A stretch of 64,000 nt of DNA from Streptomyces sp. SCSIO 75703 (lineage in GTDB: Bacteria; Actinomycetota; Actinomycetes; Streptomycetales; Streptomycetaceae): contig NZ_CP144555.1 in NCBI RefSeq assembly GCF_036607905.1, forward strand, positions 186,001 to 250,000, written 5' to 3'. Below are positions 15,798 through 24,977 of this stretch, in pieces. Numbering within the stretch: the stretch's first letter is position 1; every line of letters starts with the position of its first letter. The translations under genes and the position numbers were made by a program. A model generated the notes under the pieces. It had not been told where the DNA came from. It was given only the letters and a program-made list of their open reading frames with translations, and searched no databases.

Positions 15798-16613
15798 TCA
15801 CCGCGGGTCACCGTCGTCCACCGTCCCCATCGCGGCGCGGAACCCGGCGTGCACCGCCGTGAGCCCGCCGTCCACGACCAGGGTCGTGCCGGTGATCCAG
15901 GACGCGTCGCGCGAGGCGAGGAAGGCGACGGCCGCCGCGATGTCCGCCGGCTCCCCCACCCGCCCCAGCGGATACAGCGGCCGCACCGCCTCCAGTGCCG
16001 CGTCCCGCCCCTCCCAGGCCGTGGTGCGCACCGTTCCCGGCGCGACGAGGTTGGCCCGCACCCCGCGCGGGGCGCCGTGACCGGCGAGAGTGCGGGTCAG
16101 CGAGGCGAGACCGGCCTTGGCCGCGCTGTAGGCGTGGTTGCCGAAGTCCTGGATGCCGTTGACCGAGCCGATGCTCACGATCGCGCCGCGCCCGGAGGCC
16201 GCCAGGTGGGGCAGGGCGGCCCGGCTGCACCGGTAGGCGCCGGTCAGGGTCACGTCCAGGTCCCGCGCCCAGGTCTCCTCCGCCTCCTCCTCGACGAGCG
16301 GGGCGTCGGGCGCGCAGGAGTAGGCGTTGTTGACCAGCACGTCCAGGGTGCCGAGGGCGTCCGCGGCGTGCGCGACGGCAGCCGCCACGGAGTCCCGGTC
16401 GGCGACGTCGCAGGCGAACGCCTCGACGGCCAGCCCCTCGGCCCGCAGGCCGGCCGCCGTGCGGCGCGCGGCCGGCAGGTCCGCGTCGGTCAGCAGCACG
16501 CGGGCCCCCTCCGCGGCGAGCCTGCGGGCGATGGCGGCGCCAATGCCGCGTGCCGCGCCCGTGACGAGCGCCCCGTGGTCCGTGAAACGCCCTGTCCGCG
16601 TCGTCTCCGTCAT
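15798..16613 (-). CDS. Short-chain dehydrogenase/reductase (classical SDR)
   Basis: A 271-residue classical SDR. The cofactor-binding TGAARGIG motif is near residues 18-25. DVAD follows, with NNAYS in place of the usual NNAG. The catalytic residues are Ser in SIGSVNG, Tyr in YSAAK and Lys four residues later. The C-terminal PLGRVGEPADIA and VVDGGLT motifs are those of the glucose-1-dehydrogenase/3-oxoacyl-ACP reductase-like group. The Asp in LLTDAD at the end of strand 2 suggests NAD preference. The substrate is unknown. A short gap (48 bases) separates it from a second, divergent-type SDR gene on the same strand. Confidence 0.88.
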   Translation of the reverse strand: MTETTRTGRFTDHGALVTGAARGIGAAIARRLAAEGARVLLTDADLPAARRTAAGLRAEGLAVEAFACDVADRDSVAAAVAHAADALGTLDVLVNNAYSCAPDAPLVEEEAEETWARDLDVTLTGAYRCSRAALPHLAASGRGAIVSIGSVNGIQDFGNHAYSAAKAGLASLTRTLAGHGAPRGVRANLVAPGTVRTTAWEGRDAALEAVRPLYPLGRVGEPADIAAAVAFLASRDASWITGTTLVVDGGLTAVHAGFRAAMGTVDDGDPR

Positions 16614-16661
16614 GGGCAGCGACGCTACCGCCGCCGTGCCCGGCCGGGCAGGGGCCGTGCG

Positions 16662-17594
16662 TCACCGGTACCCGGTGGTGTCCGCGGGCCGGCCCGCCTC
16701 CTGGACCTCGGTCAGGTAGCGCCAGGCGTCGGGCCGGCTGCCGTCCAGGTCGGTGAAGCCGTACTCCCGGGCCAGGGCGCCGCTGGAGAGCGAGCGCCCG
16801 TTGAAGCGGGCCACGTCGGGGTCGGCGGCGAGCGCGGCGACGGCGCGGCCGGTGTAGCGGGGCGTCTCGGAGATGGCGAAGTGCGGTTCGCCGGGCAGGG
16901 CGTCGCGCCAGGTGGCCTCGGTCACGCCGAAGTGGTCGAGCATGATCTCCGAGCGCATCCAGCCGGGCGTGAGTGCGAGCGCGGTGGCCCCGCGCGGGCC
17001 GAGTTCCCGGCCGAGGGCGAAGGCCATGCGCAGGACGGACGTCTTGGCGAGGTCGTAGAAGAAGGAGACGCGGTAGTGGTCGCGGTTGTACTCGGCCGTG
17101 CCGTCGGTCATCTCGACGACCAGTCCGCCGGGACGGCGCAGCAGCAGCGGCAGGGCGTGGTGGCTGGTGACGACGTGGGTCTCGACGGCCAGCCGCAGGA
17201 GCCGCAGTCCGTCGTCGAGGTCGTGCTCCCACAGGGGGCGGTCCCAGGAGAAGAGGTGTTCGCCGCCCCAGATGTCGTTGACGAGCAGGTCGAGCCGGCC
17301 CTGTTCACGGGCGACCCGGTCGACCACCGCGCGCACCCGGTCCGGGTCGAGGTGGTCGGCGGGGACGGCGATGCCGTGGCCGCCGGCGGCGGTGACGAGG
17401 TCGGCGGTGTCCTCGATCGTCTCCGGCCGGTCGTACTCCGAGCGGCGGGCCCGGGTGCTGCGGCCGGTGACGTAGACGGTGGCGCCGGCCGCGCCCAGTT
17501 CGACGGCGATGCCGCGTCCGGCGCCCCGTGTCGCCCCGGCGACCAGTGCGACCTTGCCCGTCAGCGTCCCCGCCCGCCGCGCTTCCTCGTGCAT
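16662..17594 (-). CDS. SDR-family oxidoreductase, atypical
   Basis: A 310-residue SDR. The glycine motif reads AGATRGAGRGIA and the Tyr-x3-Lys pair is in YDLAK. The NNAG motif is replaced by VNDIWGGE, and a longer C-terminal region contains TPGWMRSEIMLDHFGV. This pattern is seen in a group of actinobacterial SDRs without assigned substrate. The ATG at 17594 has GGGAGA eight bases upstream; a GTG at 17621 would add nine residues but has no better site. It precedes the SDR gene at 15798-16613 with a 48-base gap, so the two may be co-transcribed, perhaps with the mycothiol genes 108 bases upstream. Confidence 0.8.
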   Translation of the reverse strand: MHEEARRAGTLTGKVALVAGATRGAGRGIAVELGAAGATVYVTGRSTRARRSEYDRPETIEDTADLVTAAGGHGIAVPADHLDPDRVRAVVDRVAREQGRLDLLVNDIWGGEHLFSWDRPLWEHDLDDGLRLLRLAVETHVVTSHHALPLLLRRPGGLVVEMTDGTAEYNRDHYRVSFFYDLAKTSVLRMAFALGRELGPRGATALALTPGWMRSEIMLDHFGVTEATWRDALPGEPHFAISETPRYTGRAVAALAADPDVARFNGRSLSSGALAREYGFTDLDGSRPDAWRYLTEVQEAGRPADTTGYR

Positions 17595-17702
17595 GTCCGG
17601 TCTCCCGTTCCTCTCGTCCACGTGGTGTCCCGTGATCGAGAGTGCCCGGGAAACCGGACATCCTCTGTCGCCTTTTCCGCGGCGGGCGGGATCCGTGCCG
17701 GG

Positions 17703-18332
17703 TCAGTGCCCGCGCGTGATCCATTCCTCCAGGTTCGGGGCCTCGGCGCCGATCGTGGTCTCGTCGCCGTGGCCGGTGAGGACCCTCGTCTCGCCCGGGA
17801 GCGTGAGCAGCCGGTCCCGGATCGAGTCGATGATCGTCGGGAAACTGGAGTACGAACGCCCGGTGGCGCCGGGGCCGCCCTGGAAGAGGGTGTCCCCGGT
17901 GAAGACGGCGCCGAGCGCGGGGTCGTACAGGCAGACGGCGCCCGGTGCGTGGCCGGGCGTGTGCAGGACCGTCAGATCGGCGCCGGCGGCCTCGATCACC
18001 TGGCCGTCGGTGAGCCAGGCGTCCGGCTCCCGCTCGGGGTGGGTCATCCGCCACAGGGGGAGGTCGTCGCGGTGCAGCCAGATGACGGCGCCGGTGCGCT
18101 CGGCGAGCGCGGGGGCGGCGTTCACGTGGTCGTTGTGCGCGTGGGTGCACACGATCGCGGTGAGCCGGCGGTCGCCGACGGCCTCGGCGATGGCGTCCGC
18201 GTCGTGCGCGGCGTCGATGACGACGACCTCGTGGTCGTCGCCGACGATCCAGACGTTGTTGTCGACGTCCCAGGTGCCGCCGTCCAGGCTGAACTGGCCG
18301 GAGGTGACGAGGCGTTCGATGCGGGCGGCCAT
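17703..18332 (-). CDS. MBL-fold hydrolase paired with mycothiol-dependent formaldehyde dehydrogenase
   Basis: A 209-residue metallo-beta-lactamase-fold hydrolase. THAHNDH supplies the HxHxDH zinc motif, TPGHAPGAVC the third ligand, FTGDTLF the bridging Asp and TGHGDET the last His. Its ATG overlaps the stop of the upstream dehydrogenase by one base (TGATG), so the pair is translationally linked. The dehydrogenase makes S-formyl-mycothiol, and a thioesterase of this fold is the expected next enzyme. The same gene pair occurs in mycobacteria. I infer S-formyl-mycothiol hydrolase activity, which would release formate and mycothiol. Confidence 0.8.
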   Translation of the reverse strand: MAARIERLVTSGQFSLDGGTWDVDNNVWIVGDDHEVVVIDAAHDADAIAEAVGDRRLTAIVCTHAHNDHVNAAPALAERTGAVIWLHRDDLPLWRMTHPEREPDAWLTDGQVIEAAGADLTVLHTPGHAPGAVCLYDPALGAVFTGDTLFQGGPGATGRSYSSFPTIIDSIRDRLLTLPGETRVLTGHGDETTIGAEAPNLEEWITRGH

Positions 18333-19420
18333 CAGAGCACCACCACCGAGCGCAGGACGTCGCCGGAGTGCATCCGCGCGAACGCCTTCTCCACCTCGTC
18401 GAGCCGGATCGTCTCCGTGACGAACGTGGACAGGTCCAGGCGGCCCTGAAGGTGCAGGTCGACGAGCATCGGGAAGTCCCGCGAGGGCAGGCAGTCCCCG
18501 TACCAGGACGACTTGAGCGAGCCGCCGCGTCCGAAGACGTCCAGCAGCGGCAGTTCGAGCTTCATCTCCGGGGTCGGGACGCCGACCAGGACGACGGTGC
18601 CGGCCAGGTCGCGGGCGTAGAACGCCTGCCGGTAGGTCTCCGGGCGGCCGACGGCCTCGATGACGACGTCGGCGCCGAAGCCGCCGGTCAGTTCGCGGAT
18701 CGCCTCGACGGGGTCGTTCTCGCGGGAGTTGACGGTGTGGGTGGCGCCCATACCGCGGGCGGTCTCCAGCTTGCGGTCGTCGATGTCCACGGCGATGATC
18801 TTCGCCGCGCCCGCCAGGCGGGAGCCGGCGATGGCCGCGTCGCCGACGCCGCCGCAGCCGATGACGGCGACCGTGTCGCCGCGGCCCACCTCGCCGGTGT
18901 TGATGGCGGCGCCGATGCCGGCCATCACGCCGCAGCCGAGCAGCCCGGCCACCTCGGGGGCGACGGCCGGGTCGACCTTGGTGCACTGGCCGGCGGCGAC
19001 GAGCGTCTTCTCCGCGAAGGCGCCGATGCCGAGCGCCGGGGAGAGCTCCTGTCCGGTGGAGGCCAGCGTCATCTTCTGCTCGGCGTTGTGGGTGTCGAAG
19101 CAGTACCAGGGGCGTCCGCGCAGACAGGCGCGGCACTTGCCGCACACCGCACGCCAGTTGAGGACCACGAAGTCACCGGGGGCGACGTCGGTGACCCCGG
19201 CGCCGACCGACTCCACGACGCCCGCGGCCTCGTGGCCCAGCAGGAAGGGGAACTCGTCGCTGATGCCGCCCTGCTTGTAGTGCAGGTCGGTGTGGCAGAC
19301 CCCGCACGCCTGGACGCGCACCACGGCCTCGCCGGGTCCGGGATCGGGCACGACGATCGTCTCGATGCGCACCGGCTCGTCCTTGCCCGGTGCGATCACG
19401 CCGCGTACTTCCTGCGCCAT
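18332..19420 (-). CDS. mscR: S-(hydroxymethyl)mycothiol dehydrogenase (mycothiol-dependent formaldehyde dehydrogenase / nitrosothiol reductase)
   Basis: A 362-residue zinc-dependent medium-chain dehydrogenase. [14 protein letters not shown] carries the catalytic zinc Cys, GHEAAG follows, and [15 protein letters not shown] binds the structural zinc. [10 protein letters not shown] is the NAD-binding Rossmann motif with DID at the end of strand 2. The sequence matches the mycothiol-dependent class III-like enzymes that oxidise the formaldehyde-mycothiol adduct and can reduce S-nitrosomycothiol. The ATG at 19420 has GAAGGGG about ten bases upstream. The coupled MBL hydrolase follows directly. The 261-base gap to the next gene contains a possible -10 (TAGGGT) near 19463-19468 without a clear -35. 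Confidence 0.88.
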   Translation of the reverse strand: MAQEVRGVIAPGKDEPVRIETIVVPDPGPGEAVVRVQACGVCHTDLHYKQGGISDEFPFLLGHEAAGVVESVGAGVTDVAPGDFVVLNWRAVCGKCRACLRGRPWYCFDTHNAEQKMTLASTGQELSPALGIGAFAEKTLVAAGQCTKVDPAVAPEVAGLLGCGVMAGIGAAINTGEVGRGDTVAVIGCGGVGDAAIAGSRLAGAAKIIAVDIDDRKLETARGMGATHTVNSRENDPVEAIRELTGGFGADVVIEAVGRPETYRQAFYARDLAGTVVLVGVPTPEMKLELPLLDVFGRGGSLKSSWYGDCLPSRDFPMLVDLHLQGRLDLSTFVTETIRLDEVEKAFARMHSGDVLRSVVVL

Positions 19421-19681
19421 GGTGCTGGCCCCTTCTTCAAAACCGTCGTGGTTCACCCCGACCCTACGCCGAACCGATCGGCGAAGGGCAAGGTGGCGGG
19501 CGGGTTCCGATCGGCGGCGGCCGGTCCGCGCCCGCGGTGGTCCGCCCGCGCGGGCGGCGTACGGACCGCCGGTCCGCGGCCCGCCGCCGCGCGGGTCGTG
19601 CCGCGCGCCCGGGGCGTGACGCGCGAGGCGGGCCGCGCCCGGTCCGGGGCGGCCCGCCTCGCGCGGGGGACGGCCGGGGCG

Positions 19682-19969
19682 TCAGGTCTGGATGGCGGGC
19701 ACGACGCCGAAGACCGGGGAGACCAGACCCGTGACCTGACCGAGCTGGTTGAGGTCGTTGAGCTTGCCGATCTGTTCGGACGGCCGGGGCAGCCCGGCCC
19801 GGTGCTCGGTGGGCACCTCGCCCACGGCGAGCGAGTCGAGCGCGGAGAGCGGGCTGAGCCCGCCGGAGTTCCGCGGGCCCGCTTCGGCCGCGCCGGCCAC
19901 GGGCGCGGCGAGACCGGCGACACCGGCGGCGAGACCGACGGCGGCGGCGATACGTCGAGTTGAGATCAT
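19682..19969 (-). CDS. Small secreted protein of unknown function (95 aa)
   Basis: A 95-residue protein with an N-terminal signal peptide: basic STRR, a hydrophobic Ala/Val/Gly stretch to about residue 26 and a probable cut after AGAAEA. The mature part, about 65 residues, has no cysteine. It carries a C-terminal LNQLGQVTGLVSPVFGVVPAIQT-like hydrophobic stretch (about residues 73-95). ATG 19969 has no obvious ribosome binding site. I do not recognise the family. The Gly/Val/Pro-rich end recalls the core of the exported peptide at 24978-25193 in style, but the resemblance is weak. Confidence 0.6.
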   Translation of the reverse strand: MISTRRIAAAVGLAAGVAGLAAPVAGAAEAGPRNSGGLSPLSALDSLAVGEVPTEHRAGLPRPSEQIGKLNDLNQLGQVTGLVSPVFGVVPAIQT

Positions 19970-20144
19970 GTAATCGCCAACGCGGCGGGCCCGCCGCCGG
20001 ACACGGCCCGGCCGCCGCCCTCACCCGTCAGGAGCAGTCGGGCGACCGCCTTGCCCCCCGCGCGCCGGCGGAGCAACCTCGAAGGAGAGGGCCCGTCGGC
20101 CCGTGCCCCTCGGGCCGAGGCCCCGGCTCTCGGAGGAGGTCACC

Positions 20145-20525
20145 ATGGGCACCGCCACAACACCCGGCTTCGACACCGAAGCACTGCGCCGGGGCATCGA
20201 GGAAGGCGACCCGCAGACTCTCGTGTCGCTCTACACCGACGACGCGCGCATCCGCGTCGTCGACCGCCACACCCAGCCCAGCAACCCCAAGGTGCTGTAC
20301 GGCCGCGACGAGATCGCCGCGATGCTGGAGGACGTGTACAGCCGCGACATGACCCACACGGTGGAGGAGTGCGTGGTGCAGGGCGACCGGGTCGCCTTCT
20401 GCGAGGCGTGCGCGTACCCCGACGGCGTGCGGGTCCTCGCGGAGTCGATGCTGTCGCTGCGGGACGGGAAGATCGCCGAACAGACCATGATCCAGGCATG
20501 GGACGAGGAGGAGACCACGGGCTGA
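20145..20525 (+). CDS. SnoaL/NTF2-like fold protein
   Basis: A 126-residue alpha+beta barrel protein of the nuclear transport factor 2/SnoaL-like superfamily. FDTEALRRGIEEGDPQTLVSLYTDDARIRVVD (interrupted here only by position) is the usual first helix and strand. GRDEIAAMLEDVYSRDMTHTV and a closing LRDGKIAEQTMIQAWD strand follow. Members range from isomerases and cyclases to stress proteins, and no catalytic pair can be assigned with confidence. The ATG at 20145 is supported by GGAGG eight bases upstream; an upstream ATG at 20103 in the same frame lacks a ribosome binding site. Confidence 0.78.
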   Translation: MGTATTPGFDTEALRRGIEEGDPQTLVSLYTDDARIRVVDRHTQPSNPKVLYGRDEIAAMLEDVYSRDMTHTVEECVVQGDRVAFCEACAYPDGVRVLAESMLSLRDGKIAEQTMIQAWDEEETTG

Positions 20526-20576
20526 CGGCACCGCCGGACGCCGCCGCGGGGCGCGCGGAGGCCCGGGTCAGTCCTC

Positions 20577-20801
20577 TCAGTCCTCGCCGCGGACGATGTG
20601 CGACTCGGCGCCGGGGAGCGTCACGCGCAGCCGGTCGTCGTCGGCGGCCGGTGTCCAGGTGCCGTCGTCGACGGCGGGCAGCCAGGTGCGCGGCGCTCCG
20701 TGGCCTCGCCGGGCGCGCGCCTGCGACCAGCCGGTCTCCGGGGGGCTCGGGGCGGGTTCCGGGCGGCGGACGGCCGCCTCCTCGGGAAGGTCGGTGGTCA
20801 C
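20577..20801 (-). CDS. Small hydrophilic protein of unknown function (74 aa)
   Basis: A 74-residue protein with a central RTWLPAVDDGTWTPAADDDRLRVTL stretch around residues 38-60 (shown here only to place it) and a LPGAESHIVRGED end. It starts with GTG at 20801 with no strong ribosome binding site. The regular third-position GC supports coding. It is divergent to the large SpoIIE gene. Function unknown. Confidence 0.5.
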   Translation of the reverse strand: MTTDLPEEAAVRRPEPAPSPPETGWSQARARRGHGAPRTWLPAVDDGTWTPAADDDRLRVTLPGAESHIVRGED

Positions 20802-20996
20802 GGGGCATCATCTTCTTCCTGCCGGGCACGGGGATGATCCGTGGCCACCCGGGTCCCCGGCGGGTCCGCCCCGAAACGCACCGCGCGCGCCCTGTCGCCG
20901 GGCGTGGCGGAGGACGCCCCCGCCGTGCGGGGGCGGACGTCGAGAGGGAGATTGGGAAGAGGGGACGACGCGTGTGGCCGGGTGAGGAGGTGGTCG

Positions 20997-23135
20997 GTGG
21001 TGTCCGAGGCTTCGCCGGCCCCTGGGACCGGCCCCGCCACCGGGGCGTCGCCCGTGCCCGTCCTGTCGCCGGCGCTCGCCGCGATGATGGACGAGGCGCA
21101 CGCGCAGGCCGGCGCCGTCTACCTGCTGGGCTCCGATCCGCCGGTGCTGGAGATGGCGGTGATGGCGGGGCTGCCGCGGACCTTCGCGGCGCCGTGGGAG
21201 CGGATCTCGCTGCACGCGCGGGTCCCGGTGGCCGACACGGTGCGCGAGCGGCGCCCGGTGTGGGTCCGCGACAGCCAGGAGATGGCCCGGCGCTACCCGC
21301 GGATCGCGGTCGTGCTCCCCTACCCGTTCGCCCTGCTCGCGCTCCCGCTGGCCACCGCGAACGGCACCTACGGGGCGGTCTTCCTGACCTGGCCCGGGGC
21401 CGGCACACCGGACCTGGCCCGGCAGGACCGCGACCGCCTCCTGGACGCCTGCGCCCGGCTCGCCGGCGCGCTGGAGCGGGCGGAGCGGGCGAACGTGCCG
21501 CTGGGCCCGGAACCGGACCTGCTCGCCGGTCCGCTGGTCGGCGGCACCCCGGGCACCGTCGGCGCCACCGAGGCGGTGCGGATGCTGTCCCGGCTGCCGT
21601 ACGGGCTGTGCTCGCTCGACCTGCACGGGCGGATCGGTTACGCCAACCCGGCCGCGGCCGAACTGCTGGGCGTCCCGGCGGCCGGTCTGGTGGGCACCCC
21701 GTTCTGGCGCGCGGCCCCCTGGCTCGACGACCCCGTCTACGAGGACCGTTACCGGGCCGCGCTGATCAGCCGGCACACCACCTCCTTCGTCGCGCTGCGC
21801 CCGCCGGGCGACTGGCTGTCGTTCCGTCTCTACCCGGGCACCGGCGGGCTCAGCGTGCGCATCAGCCGGGCCCGGGAGGTGGCGGAGCGGGGCGAGGGCG
21901 CGGCCGTCCGGGAGGAGACCCCGTCGCGGCTGGTCACCCTCTCGCGGGTGGTGAGCCTGACCGGTGCGCTGGCCGAGGCGGTCGGCGTGCAGGACGTCAT
22001 CCAGCTCATCGCGGACGAGATCGCCCCCACCGTGGGCAGCCAGGCGCTGGTCGTCCTCGGCTCCCGGGCCGGGCGGCTGGACGTGCTCGGCCACCACGGG
22101 TACGCCGACCCGCGGATCGTGGAGCTGTTCGACGGGGTCCCGCTGTCCACGCCGCTGCCGGGGACGCAGGTGCTGCGGACCGGGGTGCCGGCCTTCTTCG
22201 AGTCCTTCGAGGAACTGCGCCGCCTGTACCCGTCCCACGGCGGGATGAGCGACGGCCACGCGGCCTGGGCGTTCCTGCCCCTGATCGCGTCCGGGCGGCC
22301 GGTGGGCACCTGTGTGCTGGCCTACTCCCGGCCGCACACCTTCACCACGGAGGAGCGGGCGGTGCTGACCAGCCTGGCCGGTCTGGTCGCGCAGGCCCTG
22401 GACCGCGCCCTGGTCTACGACGCCAAGCACCGGCTGGCGCACGGGCTCCAGCAGGCGCTGCTGCCGCGGTCGCTGCCGTCGGTGCCGGGCGTGGAGAGCG
22501 CCGCGCGGTACCTGCCCGCGACGCGGGGCATGCAGATCGGCGGCGACTTCTACGACCTGGCGCCGGCCGGCGACACGTCGGTGGCGGTGATCGGGGACGT
22601 CCAGGGCCACAACGTCACGGCGGCCGGGCTGATGGGCCAGATCCGCACCGCCGTGCGCGCCTACACGGCGGTCGGCCAGGCGCCCGAGGAGGTCATGCGC
22701 AGCTCCAACCGGCTGCTGATCGACCTGGGCACCGAACTGTTCGCGAGCTGTCTCTACCTGCGGCTCGATCCGGCCCGGGGCCGGGCCGTGATGTCCCGGG
22801 CGGGCCATCCGCCGCCGCTGCTGCGCCGCCCGGACGGGCACGTCCGGGTGCTCGACCTGGCGGGCGGTCCGCTGCTCGGCATCACCGCCTCGGCCACGTA
22901 CCCCGGCACGGAGGTGGAGCTGGGCCCCGGTTGTCTGCTGGCCCTCTACACCGACGGGCTGGTGGAGTCGCCGGGCGTCGACCTGGAGGACGCGCTGGCC
23001 GCCCTGGGGCGCCGGCTCGGCGAGGTCGGGCACCTGCCGCTGGACGAGGTGGCCGACCGGCTCGTCCGGGAGTACGCGGGCGCGGACGAGCGCGGTGACG
23101 ACATCGCCCTGCTGCTGCTGCGCACCACCGGCTGA
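20997..23135 (+). CDS. GAF-PAS-GAF-SpoIIE serine phosphatase
   Basis: A 712-residue cytoplasmic signalling protein. The order is a first GAF-like domain (about residues 25-165), a PAS domain (about 190-290, with GLCSLDLHGRIGYANPAAAELLG), a second GAF domain (about 315-475) and a C-terminal SpoIIE/PP2C phosphatase. The phosphatase motifs are QIGGDFYDL, IGDVQGHNV, YTDGLVE and ERGDDIALLLL. These phosphatases activate STAS anti-anti-sigma factors in response to signals sensed by GAF/PAS. GTG 20997 (or the adjacent GTG 21000) follows GAGGAGG at 20984-20990; the frame is open further upstream but reads as basic low-complexity sequence. No kinase or STAS partner is adjacent. Confidence 0.88.
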   Translation: MVSEASPAPGTGPATGASPVPVLSPALAAMMDEAHAQAGAVYLLGSDPPVLEMAVMAGLPRTFAAPWERISLHARVPVADTVRERRPVWVRDSQEMARRYPRIAVVLPYPFALLALPLATANGTYGAVFLTWPGAGTPDLARQDRDRLLDACARLAGALERAERANVPLGPEPDLLAGPLVGGTPGTVGATEAVRMLSRLPYGLCSLDLHGRIGYANPAAAELLGVPAAGLVGTPFWRAAPWLDDPVYEDRYRAALISRHTTSFVALRPPGDWLSFRLYPGTGGLSVRISRAREVAERGEGAAVREETPSRLVTLSRVVSLTGALAEAVGVQDVIQLIADEIAPTVGSQALVVLGSRAGRLDVLGHHGYADPRIVELFDGVPLSTPLPGTQVLRTGVPAFFESFEELRRLYPSHGGMSDGHAAWAFLPLIASGRPVGTCVLAYSRPHTFTTEERAVLTSLAGLVAQALDRALVYDAKHRLAHGLQQALLPRSLPSVPGVESAARYLPATRGMQIGGDFYDLAPAGDTSVAVIGDVQGHNVTAAGLMGQIRTAVRAYTAVGQAPEEVMRSSNRLLIDLGTELFASCLYLRLDPARGRAVMSRAGHPPPLLRRPDGHVRVLDLAGGPLLGITASATYPGTEVELGPGCLLALYTDGLVESPGVDLEDALAALGRRLGEVGHLPLDEVADRLVREYAGADERGDDIALLLLRTTG

Positions 23136-23198
23136 GCGGGTGTCCTGGGCCGTGCCCGGGGAGCGCACGGGCGCGCCCCGGGCGGGGTCGTCCGGACC

Positions 23199-24410
23199 TC
23201 AGTGGCCGGCTCGCGGGACGCCGTGCCGTCCGGCGCCCTGGCGGGCGTCGCCGGTGCCGTCCGCTCCGGTACCGGTGCCGGAGGCCGCGCCGTCCGCGCC
23301 GAGGGTGGCGCCGACCGCCTCCAGGGCGGTGGTGACGGGCTGGAAGAAGGTCTGGCCGCCGGCCGTGCAGTCGCCGCTGCCGCCCGAGGTCAGGCCGATC
23401 GCCAGGCCGTCGCGGGTGAAGAGGGGGCCGCCGCTGTCGCCGGGCTCGGCGCAGACGTCGGTCTGGACGAGGCCGCTCACCGTGCCCTCGGGGTAGTTCA
23501 CGGTGGCTTCCAGACCGAGCACGCGGCCGTCGGAGAGCCCGGTGGTGCTGCCCATCCGGAAGACCTCCTGACCGACGGTGGCCTCGGCGGCGGCGCCGAT
23601 CGCCAGGGTCTGGTCGCCGAGGTCGACCTCGCCGGGCGCGTCGGCCGCCGGGTCGTCGTAGGTGACGAGCGCGAAGTCGCCCGCGCCGGGGAAGACCGCC
23701 TGGTCGACGGTGCCGATCGGCCGGCCGCCCTGGGCGTCGGACCACCGGGCGGCGCCGACGCCGCAGTGACCAGCCGTCAGGAAGGCGGGAGCGCCGTCGC
23801 CCGCGGTGACGTTGAAGCCGAGCGAGCAGCGGGCGCCGCCGCCGAATATCGCGTCGCCGCCGGAGGCGAACGTCGTGAAGGCGCCGGCCGACTTCGTCAG
23901 GGTGGCCATGCCGGGGCCGAGCCGTTCGACGGTGGACTCCAGCCGGTCCCAGCGGTCGCCGGTGACGGTGCTGTCGGCGGTGACGAGGATCTTGTTGGTG
24001 CGCGGGTCGATGGCCCAGGACGTGCCCGGGATGCTCGCCTCGGACGTCAGGGTCCGCGCGCCGCCCCGCAGTTCGGCGATGCTGTTGCCGACCTCGCGGA
24101 CGGCCGCGCCCGCCCGCCGGGCCCGGTCGGCGGCGCCGCGGTCGGCGCCGGGCGCCACGTTGACGACGAGCCGCTGCTCGTCGGCGTCGTAGTAGGAGCC
24201 GGCGAAGGACTCGCCGAGGAGTCCGGCGGCCCGGCCTGCCAGGTCCGTCGCGTCCGCCGCCTTCAGGGTGCGCGGCGCCGCCGCCCCGGCCTGCGGAGCG
24301 GCGTCCTGCGAGGCGCCGGCGTTCGGCAGCAGGAGTGCCGCCGCGCCGAGCGCGAGCACGCCTCCCGCCGCGATCGCGGCCTTGCGCTTCGGCATTCGCT
24401 GGTGACTCAA
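23199..24410 (-). CDS. Secreted S1-family alpha-lytic/streptogrisin-type serine protease
   Basis: A 403-residue secreted preproprotease. The signal peptide spans about residues 1-33 (SHQRMPKRK followed by a hydrophobic Ala/Leu stretch). The alpha-lytic-type pro-region reaches to about residue 185, followed by the catalytic domain with His215 (TAGHC), Asp245 (GDFAL) and Ser326 (GDSGGP). The C-terminal 30 residues are a Gly/Ala/Thr-rich tail with no membrane anchor. TTG 24410 is chosen as start. It sits eight bases after AGGAGGT, a near-perfect ribosome binding site, and the extra residues fit the signal peptides of relatives. The next ATG, 24395, would be 23 bases from that site. Confidence 0.9.
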   Translation of the reverse strand: MSHQRMPKRKAAIAAGGVLALGAAALLLPNAGASQDAAPQAGAAAPRTLKAADATDLAGRAAGLLGESFAGSYYDADEQRLVVNVAPGADRGAADRARRAGAAVREVGNSIAELRGGARTLTSEASIPGTSWAIDPRTNKILVTADSTVTGDRWDRLESTVERLGPGMATLTKSAGAFTTFASGGDAIFGGGARCSLGFNVTAGDGAPAFLTAGHCGVGAARWSDAQGGRPIGTVDQAVFPGAGDFALVTYDDPAADAPGEVDLGDQTLAIGAAAEATVGQEVFRMGSTTGLSDGRVLGLEATVNYPEGTVSGLVQTDVCAEPGDSGGPLFTRDGLAIGLTSGGSGDCTAGGQTFFQPVTTALEAVGATLGADGAASGTGTGADGTGDARQGAGRHGVPRAGH

Positions 24411-24977
24411 CCTTCTCGACCTCCTGGGGGACGGGGTCCGTGCCGCCGGCCGGCGGCTTCGCGGGGCGCCTGGACGGCTGTTGGTACGCACCGTCCTGAC
24501 GGACCGTTCAATGCCGCGCCGACGGCACGCTCCGCGTCCGCCCGGGGACCTTCCGTCACCGCCGCGGAGCGGAATCCCCGCTTCAGTGAATCTGCACATC
24601 CCGCACCCAGGGCGCTCACCGTCGTTGGAGGATTCACACAACTCCGCAGGGACGTGGGCACCTTTGGTGCGGGTGTGCCCGATCCGCGTCGGCACGGGCA
24701 AGGGACGGCGCGTGCCGAGGGCGCGCAGGGTGTGAAGAACTCGCCGTGACGCCGTCGCCAGACCTGCACTCTTGGTCGCCTGGAGTTCGTAAGTTCCCAG
24801 GTGGGGGCCGGGTTTAAGTGGAACGGCGGATGCGGTGCGTGCTTTGATCCATCGCGTCGCGGGGCCCGCGGCGAGCTCCTGAACCGGGTTCGCCGGGTCC
24901 GCGTCCGCGGCCGTGCCCTGTCCGCAGAGCGGCCGTTCCCCCCCTTGTGAAGTAGCTCTATGAAGGGAAGTTCCCCC
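24411..24977. other. Long intergenic region between divergent protease and peptide-precursor genes
   Basis: 567 bases without a convincing gene. It should hold the promoters of both flanking genes. Visible: a short palindrome CCGTC-CT-GACGG near 24492-24503. TTGAAC lies on the minus strand near 24507-24512, a possible -35 for the protease. CCTGG...CCAGG arms surround GTTCGTAAGTTC near 24780-24803. A relatively AT-rich stretch GGGTTTAAGTGGAAC near 24809-24824 is followed by GTGCTTTGATCC. None makes a consensus promoter, so sigma-factor assignment is open. Confidence 0.4.
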
